From: PSLL01 sp964389705
GTDB lineage: Bacteria; Desulfobacterota_D; UBA1144; Nemesobacterales; CSP1-2
NCBI GenBank assembly: GCA_964389705.1
Contig: CAYMEO010000081.1
Span: 1 to 11,984 of the forward strand
Reading direction: 5' to 3'
Length of the DNA: 11,984 bases
This document shows positions 7,434 to 11,984 of this stretch, piece by piece; the stretch's first letter is position 1, and each line of letters opens with the position of its first letter. The notes under the pieces are model-generated. The model searched no databases. It worked only from the letters and a program-made list of their open reading frames with translations, and was not told where the DNA came from. The position numbers and the translations under genes are program-made.

Positions 7434-7712
7434 ATGGGGATACTAAAAAAGGCATTTATACTTGTATTTGCCCTACTTCTATTTGGCTGTGCTGGAACGT
7501 CTAAGAGCTTAGTCCAAAGGAATGAGGCGGGGATAAATGAAGCCTATTTGGGATGCCTGATGTTTAACAACGACAACAATAGCATACAGGAATGCTCAGA
7601 CCTAAAATGGGGTGCACAGCAGGCACTATATTACAATATGAAAACACCATCAACCATTACTATAAAGGACTTAAAGAAAGCAACCCCTTCAAAGCCAGGC
7701 CAAGAACAATAA
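7434..7712 (+). CDS. Small predicted lipoprotein
   Basis: A 92-residue protein with a type II signal peptide: a short charged start (MGILKK), a hydrophobic core and the lipobox L-F-G-C with the modified cysteine at C19. The mature part is about 74 residues, has two further cysteines (C41, C54) and no repeat or domain I recognise. GGAGG at 7419-7423 lies 10 bases before the ATG. A TGA at 7425-7427 closes the frame upstream, so this ATG is the only start. It is followed after 35 bases by the LMF-family gene on the same strand, so the two are probably co-transcribed. The lipoprotein may serve the same envelope process, but no function can be assigned from sequence. Confidence 0.75.
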   Translation: MGILKKAFILVFALLLFGCAGTSKSLVQRNEAGINEAYLGCLMFNNDNNSIQECSDLKWGAQQALYYNMKTPSTITIKDLKKATPSKPGQEQ

Positions 7713-7747
7713 ATAAGGATTATTCCTGTACACCTTAAATAATCATA

Positions 7748-9289
7748 ATGATCGGAGATAGATCCCGCTTATTCTTACTTTTTTTTAAATTTACCCGAAT
7801 CCCCGGGGACAGTGACACAGGTTCTCATTCATATATCCTCTCACGCTGGCTCTTTCTGAGGCTCCTTGGGATTATCTATTTCATTGCCTTTCTCTCATTC
7901 TGGATACAGATTCCAGGCCTTATCGGGAGTAATGGAATTTTACCGACAGGGGATTTTCTCAATACAGTAAAAGGCAGACTGGGAACAAAGGCATACTGGA
8001 TTGTTCCCACACTTGCCTGGTTTAATGCCCACGATTGGTTTCTCGAATCCCTCGCCGCAGGCGGGGCTTTTTTCTCAGTGCTCCTTATATTTGGTGTTTT
8101 AACTGCGCCCGTGTTGGGACTCTTATGGATTTTCTACTTATCCCTTGTGAGCGTAGGACAGGTATTTACGTCATTCCAGTGGGATACACTGCTTTTGGAG
8201 ACGGGGTTTTTGGCAATCTTTCTTGCGCCTTTTCAGGTGTTGCCAAGGCTCTCTCGTCAATCACCTCCTTCATCAGTCATTTTGTGGCTGTTTAGGTTTC
8301 TTTTGTTCCGACTTATGTTTTCCTCAGGATTCAGAAAACTCTCAAGCGGAGACCCTACGTGGCGCAATTTCACCGCGCTCGATTTCCACTACTACACGCA
8401 GCCTCTTCCAACGCCTATTGCCTGGTATATGTACCAATTGCCTGAGTGGTTTCATAAACTCTCTGTTGGTCTTGTGCTTTTCATAGAGCTTGTGATTCCG
8501 TTTTTTATATTCGCCCCACGGCGACCCCGTTTTATGGCATCCGCCGGAATCATATTCTTGCAGATCCTCATTGAATTGACAGGAAACTACACATTCTTTA
8601 ATCTGCTATCTATTGCCCTGTGCCTGTTGCTCTTCGACGACGCGTTTTTGCAAAAACTCCTTCCTAGGAAAATTAGAGAAGCCGTAGAGATAAAGCAATT
8701 GCCCACCAGTGAATCCCGATATAAGCAAATGGCAATGGGTGTTTTAGCTGCGATAATCATCCTCCTCGGGGGCCTACAACTCGCAGAGGCAACCATCAAG
8801 TACCAGAATTTACCCGGTATCTTCCAGAAAGCACTCATTTGGATCTCTCCTCTGAGGGTTGTAAACAACTACGGTCTTTTTGAAGTCATGACCACATCCC
8901 GCCCTGAGATCATTATTGAGGGAAGCAACGACGGTCAGAACTGGACCGAATACGGATTTAAATACAAACCGGGGGATATAAAAAAACCCCCACAGTGGGT
9001 GGCACCCTATCAACCCAGGCTCGATTGGCAGATGTGGTTTGCCGCACTGGGCAGTTATCAGGATAATACCTGGTTTATAAATTTAATAGTGCGCCTCCTT
9101 CAGGGCTCACCCGAGGTCATCGGGCTTTTGGGAAAGAATCCTTTTCCCTCTAGGCCACCCAAATATATTCGCGCCTTGGTTTATGAATATAGTTTCACTA
9201 ATCTCCGCACCAGGGGCAATACAGGAGACTGGTGGCAAAGGGAATTAAAGGGTTTATATTTTCCGCCCGTTGCACTGAATCAGGACTAG
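7748..9289 (+). CDS. Lipase maturation factor (LMF) family membrane protein
   Basis: A polytopic membrane protein of 513 residues, matching the LMF1/LMF2 family. In animals LMF1 is an ER membrane factor needed to fold dimeric lipases; bacterial members have no settled role. Family hallmarks are QWDTLLLETGF (144-154), the block SGDPTWRNFTALDFHYYTQP (200-219) leading into LPTPIAWY, and the soluble C-terminal region with VNNYGLFEVMTTSRPEIIIE (372-391), PPQWVAPYQPRLDWQMWFAA (414-433) and a late WWQR segment. Several hydrophobic helices occupy about 35-350, and the C-terminal domain is about 150 residues. The ATG at 7748 is the first start after an in-frame TAA. No Shine-Dalgarno sequence is visible, so translation may lean on the lipoprotein gene 35 bases upstream. 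An alpha/beta hydrolase follows after 46 bases, a possible client or partner. Confidence 0.9.
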   Translation: MIGDRSRLFLLFFKFTRIPGDSDTGSHSYILSRWLFLRLLGIIYFIAFLSFWIQIPGLIGSNGILPTGDFLNTVKGRLGTKAYWIVPTLAWFNAHDWFLESLAAGGAFFSVLLIFGVLTAPVLGLLWIFYLSLVSVGQVFTSFQWDTLLLETGFLAIFLAPFQVLPRLSRQSPPSSVILWLFRFLLFRLMFSSGFRKLSSGDPTWRNFTALDFHYYTQPLPTPIAWYMYQLPEWFHKLSVGLVLFIELVIPFFIFAPRRPRFMASAGIIFLQILIELTGNYTFFNLLSIALCLLLFDDAFLQKLLPRKIREAVEIKQLPTSESRYKQMAMGVLAAIIILLGGLQLAEATIKYQNLPGIFQKALIWISPLRVVNNYGLFEVMTTSRPEIIIEGSNDGQNWTEYGFKYKPGDIKKPPQWVAPYQPRLDWQMWFAALGSYQDNTWFINLIVRLLQGSPEVIGLLGKNPFPSRPPKYIRALVYEYSFTNLRTRGNTGDWWQRELKGLYFPPVALNQD

Positions 9290-9318
9290 AGAATTTGATT
9301 TAATGCTAAAAATTAATT

Positions 9319-9326
9319 GGAGGGAG
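9319..9326 (+). promoter_or_regulatory. Ribosome binding site that decides the hydrolase start
   Basis: GGAGGGAG lies 9 bases before the ATG at 9336. An in-frame ATG at 9303 has only AT-rich sequence before it and would place this strong site inside the gene. The start at 9336 is therefore preferred. Confidence 0.75.
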
Positions 9327-9335
9327 CAAAAGACA

Positions 9336-10112
9336 ATGCCTGAGATTTCAGTCCATGGAATTAGAATAAACTACATTGCTGGAGAGGTTTTTGATAAATC
9401 GCGCCCCACCGTCCTAATGATTCACGGAGCGGGACAGAGCAGCCTTACATGGGAGTACCAAATTGATGTCCTTAAAAATAATCCTGGATTTAACCTCACT
9501 ATCCCCGACCTTCCGGGTCACGGAATATCAGAAGGAAGCGGATACAAAACTATAAGGGAATACAGCGGATTCATAAGAGATTTTGTCCATGCGCTTGGTT
9601 TAGAGAGACTCATAATCGGAGGACACTCAATGGGAGGCGGAATAGCACAGGTCTTTACACTCAATTATCCCGAAATGGTTTATGCGTGCATCCTCATCGG
9701 TACGGGGGCAAGGCTCCGTGTCGCTAAGGAGACGCTTGATACTGTAAAGAGTGATTACGAGACCTTTTGTAGAATGGCACCAACCCGCTCTTTTAACCCA
9801 TCTTCGCCTGAAGAACTCAAGCGGAAGTTCGTAGAGGGTCTTCTCAAAACCCCACAGACAATTTCATACTGGGATTTACTGGCCTGCGATGAGTTTGATA
9901 TAATGGACGAAGTCGAAGGTATAAAAGTCCCGACCCTTATCATCTCAGCAACCGAAGACATATTAACCCCGGTGAAATATGGCGAGTACTTGAATCTCAA
10001 GATTCGGAATTCAAAATTACATGTGATTAAGAACGCAGGACACTTTATGATGCAGGAAAAACCAGAAGAGTTTAATCGGATTTTGATTGGGTTTTTGTAT
10101 TCAATTCTTTGA
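9336..10112 (+). CDS. Alpha/beta-fold hydrolase
   Basis: A 258-residue serine hydrolase of the alpha/beta superfamily. The catalytic triad is visible: nucleophile S98 in GGHSMGGG, acid D208 in SATEDILTP and H236 in NAGHFMMQEKPEEF. The oxyanion segment is MIHGAGQSS near residue 30, and PDLPGHGISEG follows strand 4. No signal peptide or TM helix is present, so it is expected in the cytoplasm. Substrate cannot be read from sequence; esters, lactones or lipids are all possible. The start chosen is ATG 9336, which has a strong GGAGGGAG site. Starting at 9303 would add 11 residues with no support. It lies 46 bases after the LMF-family gene on the same strand, probably in the same transcript. This makes a lipid-related substrate an attractive guess and no more than that. 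Confidence 0.9.
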   Translation: MPEISVHGIRINYIAGEVFDKSRPTVLMIHGAGQSSLTWEYQIDVLKNNPGFNLTIPDLPGHGISEGSGYKTIREYSGFIRDFVHALGLERLIIGGHSMGGGIAQVFTLNYPEMVYACILIGTGARLRVAKETLDTVKSDYETFCRMAPTRSFNPSSPEELKRKFVEGLLKTPQTISYWDLLACDEFDIMDEVEGIKVPTLIISATEDILTPVKYGEYLNLKIRNSKLHVIKNAGHFMMQEKPEEFNRILIGFLYSIL

Positions 10113-10167
10113 AATTTATGTTCTAGAAATCAGCCGCGTGTGCTTAACTGATAGGCAACCCAATCGT

Positions 10168-10212
10168 TATCTATCCACAAAGATTCAGTTGGAGACATAT
10201 TCAGGATAGATA
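10168..10212. promoter_or_regulatory. Candidate enhancer: TATCTATCC-N27-GGATAGATA inverted repeat
   Basis: Two perfect 9-base arms (10168-10176 and 10204-10212) surround 27 bases. The centre is about 100 bases before the start point predicted from the -24/-12 promoter, the usual distance for binding sites of NtrC-type activators. Copies of AACTGA in both orientations (10146-10151, 10185-10190 inverted, 10214-10219) overlap the same region. Which protein binds is inference. Confidence 0.4.
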
Positions 10213-10225
10213 TAACTGAGCAAAA

Positions 10226-10255
10226 ATTGGGAAAATATCCCTCTCTACTCCCAAT
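10226..10255. promoter_or_regulatory. Second inverted repeat ATTGGGA-N16-TCCCAAT before the sigma-54 promoter
   Basis: Seven-base perfect arms at 10226-10232 and 10249-10255 have centres two helical turns apart. They end 10 bases before the -24 element. A further CCCAAT lies at 10159-10164. This could be a second activator site, a bending-protein site or an operator. There is no T-run that would make it a terminator for the upstream hydrolase gene. Confidence 0.35.
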
Positions 10256-10265
10256 CTCCTCTTTT

Positions 10266-10281
10266 TGGCACATCTCTTGCA
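10266..10281 (+). promoter_or_regulatory. Sigma-54 (-24/-12) promoter
   Basis: TGGCAC (10266-10271), five bases, then TTGCA (10277-10281). The invariant GG (10267-10268) and GC (10279-10280) are exactly ten bases apart as sigma-54 requires, and the site is preceded by a T-run. The predicted start is near 10292. A GAGGAG ribosome site (10296-10301) and the ATG at 10312 follow, so the leader is only about 20 bases. It lies in a non-coding gap and points at the following gene. Confidence 0.85.
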
Positions 10282-10311
10282 AATTAAACAAAAACGAGGA
10301 GAAGAAAGATT

Positions 10312-10842
10312 ATGGAAATACAAAGAGCAATACAAATAGCAAAAAGGGAGTGGGAAAATATAGGAACTTCCCTTGAGATGTGCGGCGACATAGGGGAATT
10401 TGATTCTAAGGATTATCTAAATATCAGATGCGCTCTCTCTGAGAATTCACCTGTGGTTAGAAACCTTATAGAGATGGACAATAAATTCCCAACACACAGG
10501 TATCTTACACCGGAAGCCGCTTATGTCTTCAACATCCTCGTATCAACAGCAGCAGAAAGACTAGGGCTTATAGGAGAATCAAGGCAGAACTTCGGCAGGG
10601 GATATAGCCTAATTAGAACCAGCTGTTTTATACCAAACGGGACAGAAGAGGAGCGTATGAAACAGTTGGTTTTTCTCAAATTCTTCTTTCCGATCAGGGG
10701 AGGATTCAACTGGAAATTCCACTCACCTCCGGTAAAGGTAAGGCTGAAGACCATATTCGATAAATTCGTTGTGTGTCAGTGTACCTCCGAGACTTATATT
10801 GAGAACTCTAGGCCATATGAATCTCAAATAGGCCTATCTTAG
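10312..10842 (+). CDS. Unrecognised 176-residue protein under a sigma-54 promoter
   Basis: I do not recognise the family. The start has a good GAGGAG site 10 bases upstream and directly follows the -24/-12 promoter. The sequence looks like a soluble cytoplasmic protein, with no signal peptide or TM helix and a mixed composition. Five cysteines are present (C24, C40, C105, C155, C157). The last two form a CxC pair (VVCQCTSE), which could bind metal or be redox-active, but no complete metal site is evident. Other visible features are a helical start, an aromatic-basic stretch LKFFFPIRGGFNWKFHSPP (122-140) and a beta-like IFDKFVVCQC segment. No gene overlaps it. A 67-base gap separates it from the thioesterase gene. 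Its promoter suggests it is switched on under a specific signal by an NtrC-type activator. Confidence 0.75.
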   Translation: MEIQRAIQIAKREWENIGTSLEMCGDIGEFDSKDYLNIRCALSENSPVVRNLIEMDNKFPTHRYLTPEAAYVFNILVSTAAERLGLIGESRQNFGRGYSLIRTSCFIPNGTEEERMKQLVFLKFFFPIRGGFNWKFHSPPVKVRLKTIFDKFVVCQCTSETYIENSRPYESQIGLS

Positions 10843-10909
10843 ACATATATTTTTCCTCCTGACCTCTTTATACATTCCCATTTTACATTATCAGGTAAGA
10901 TATAGAGTC

Positions 10910-11884
10910 ATGCCGACCATTAAAGAAACTGCAATTCAAATGATACATCATGTCTTCCCCGAATATGCGAATTCACTTGGGACCCTGCATGGCGGAAGGC
11001 TCATGAACTGGATTATGATAATCGGAGGGCTTGCTGCATCCAGGGTAGCAAAGGGATCTACAGTCTTAGGAACAGCCGACAGTATAGATTTCATAAACCC
11101 GGTCAGGATTGGGGAGATAGTGGTACTCGATAGCTGGGTTGAATATATAGGTAAAAGTTCGCTTGAGGTCGGTGTAAAGGTACATTCGGAAAACCCAGAG
11201 ACAGGAGAGAAAAAATTTACAACCTCCTCATATCTGGCATATGTAGCAGTAGACAAGGACGGAAAACCAAGAGCCATCAAAGAAAAAATCACACCGGCTG
11301 ATAAGATAGAAGAGTCAATCTATCTGAGGGCACAAAAGAGAAGGGAAGAGAGACTCCTTCAACTAACACAGAAAGAAGAAAAGGCAAACGATATGGAGGA
11401 TGAGAGCACCGAACTGAGTTGGAAGCTTGAGACACTGAGGGTTGTGCTTCCTGAGGATGCCCTCTGGGGGAACCTCATGTCTGTTGGAAAGCTCATGATG
11501 AACATAGATGAGACCGCCGCAATCCTTGCCGCCAGATTTGTAAGGGGTGTGATTGTCACAGGCTCAATTGACAATTTGTATCTCTATTCTCCCATAAGGG
11601 TCGGCGAGGTTATAACACTCAAGGCCGGATTAAACTATGTGGGCAATACATCCATGGAAGTAGGAATAAAACTAATATCCGAGGATTTAAGGACTGGCAA
11701 ACAAAGGCATACCGGAACCACATATCTTAATTTTATACATATCGGAGAGGACGGAAAGCCCAAGTCTGTGCCCAGATTTACCCCAAAGACACCCACCGAG
11801 ATCAGGCATTGGCAAGACGCAGAGGAAAGAAGGAGAATGAGAATCGAAAGGATAAAAAGGATAGATAGATCGGCAAAAATTTAA
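10910..11884 (+). CDS. Tandem-hotdog acyl-CoA thioesterase
   Basis: A predicted acyl-CoA hydrolase of 324 residues with two hotdog domains, like animal ACOT7/ACOT11/ACOT12. Domain 1 covers about 10-125, with GTLHGGRLMNW (24-34) and INPVRIGE. Domain 2 covers about 175-290, with GNLMSVGKLMMNIDETAAI (187-205) and YSPIRVGE. The halves are clear duplicates: GKSSLEVGVK (81-90) matches GNTSMEVGIK (245-254), and the late DGKP segments match. A charged helical linker joins them (about 125-170), and the C-terminal tail is very basic. In the family, catalysis uses an acidic residue of the MDE/IDE type. Domain 2 keeps D200, while the matching domain 1 position is M36, so one active site per pair is likely. 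Only weak ribosome-site bases precede the ATG. The substrate chain length is not predictable. It is convergent with the ilv gene at the right edge (18-base gap). Confidence 0.88.
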   Translation: MPTIKETAIQMIHHVFPEYANSLGTLHGGRLMNWIMIIGGLAASRVAKGSTVLGTADSIDFINPVRIGEIVVLDSWVEYIGKSSLEVGVKVHSENPETGEKKFTTSSYLAYVAVDKDGKPRAIKEKITPADKIEESIYLRAQKRREERLLQLTQKEEKANDMEDESTELSWKLETLRVVLPEDALWGNLMSVGKLMMNIDETAAILAARFVRGVIVTGSIDNLYLYSPIRVGEVITLKAGLNYVGNTSMEVGIKLISEDLRTGKQRHTGTTYLNFIHIGEDGKPKSVPRFTPKTPTEIRHWQDAEERRRMRIERIKRIDRSAKI

Positions 11885-11902
11885 ATTACAAGATTTTGAA
11901 AT

Positions 11903-11984
11903 TCATCCATAAATCTCCTTTCTCGTTTCATTATAGTTTTGAATTTCTCTTGCCATAGCAACAACCCCAGTGCGGGCAATCTCC
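11903..11984 (-). CDS. 3' end of acetolactate synthase regulatory (small) subunit (partial)
   Basis: On the minus strand an open frame enters from the right edge and ends with TGA at 11903-11905, showing 26 residues. The segment EIARTGVVAMARE matches the conserved C-terminal end of the IlvH/IlvN regulatory subunit, where E. coli IlvH has VEVARSGVVGLSRG. A charged tail (IQNYNETRKEIYG) follows. The subunit binds the catalytic IlvB/IlvI-type chain and gives valine feedback control in branched-chain amino acid synthesis. Only the tail is present, so the ACT domain and the choice between ilvH and ilvN cannot be checked. The catalytic subunit and ilvC would be expected nearby, outside the window. 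Confidence 0.7.
   Translation of the reverse strand, partial: EIARTGVVAMAREIQNYNETRKEIYG

Noticed and set aside
8035..8486. Forward frames of 86 and 87 codons inside the LMF-family gene
   Set aside because: They are out-of-frame readings of a well supported membrane protein.
9303..9335. Upstream ATG as the hydrolase start
   Set aside because: It has no ribosome site, whereas GGAGGGAG is placed correctly for the ATG at 9336.
10226..10255. ATTGGGA dyad as the terminator of the hydrolase operon
   Set aside because: The 16-base loop is long, the stem short, and no T-run directly follows. Its position favours a regulatory site.
1..11984. CRISPR arrays, tRNA or rRNA genes, insertion sequences
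   Set aside because: No regularly spaced repeats, cloverleaf sequences, transposase genes or terminal repeat pairs were seen by eye.

Overview
The window reads as bacterial chromosome, probably from an uncultured Gram-negative lineage. The bacterial signs are a two-component pair with an NtrC-type sigma-54 activator, a near-consensus -24/-12 (sigma-54) promoter, a type IV prepilin peptidase and a lipobox protein. Frequent AGG/AGA/ATA codons and a Cdc48/VAT-type AAA ATPase would fit Nitrospirota-, Desulfobacterota- or Dadabacteria-like groups, but nothing in the window fixes the phylum. Eleven coding regions are supported besides one very weak short ORF. Two of the eleven are cut by the window edges.

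Left block (1-3107, + strand): the tail of an unidentified gene runs by a 4-base ATGA overlap into a two-ring Cdc48/VAT-like AAA ATPase. The ATPase overlaps a TTG-started prepilin peptidase (PilD/GspO family). The chain looks like one translationally coupled operon. A 309-base gap (3108-3416) follows, with a candidate promoter, a GGGCAC/GTGCCC hairpin and a possible short or decayed ORF.

Signalling block (3417-6264, + strand): a two-TM sensor histidine kinase overlaps an NtrC-family response regulator with receiver, sigma-54-interacting AAA+ and Fis-type HTH regions. Its sigma-54 contact loop reads GAFSGA rather than GAFTGA.

Middle block (6287-10112): a leftward DipZ-like thioredoxin-fold protein is divergent from a rightward run of a small lipoprotein, a lipase maturation factor (LMF)-family membrane protein and an alpha/beta hydrolase. 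An LMF-family protein next to both a CxxC redox protein and a serine hydrolase is a suggestive association.

Right block (10113-11984): a textbook sigma-54 promoter (TGGCAC-N5-TTGCA), preceded by two inverted repeats at enhancer-like distance, drives a 176-residue protein I do not recognise. A tandem-hotdog acyl-CoA thioesterase follows. The last 82 bases hold the leftward 3' end of what looks like the acetolactate synthase regulatory subunit (ilvN/ilvH).

The most testable idea is that the window's own NtrC-type regulator controls the sigma-54 promoter about 4 kb downstream, making the unknown 176-residue protein the output of this signalling system.
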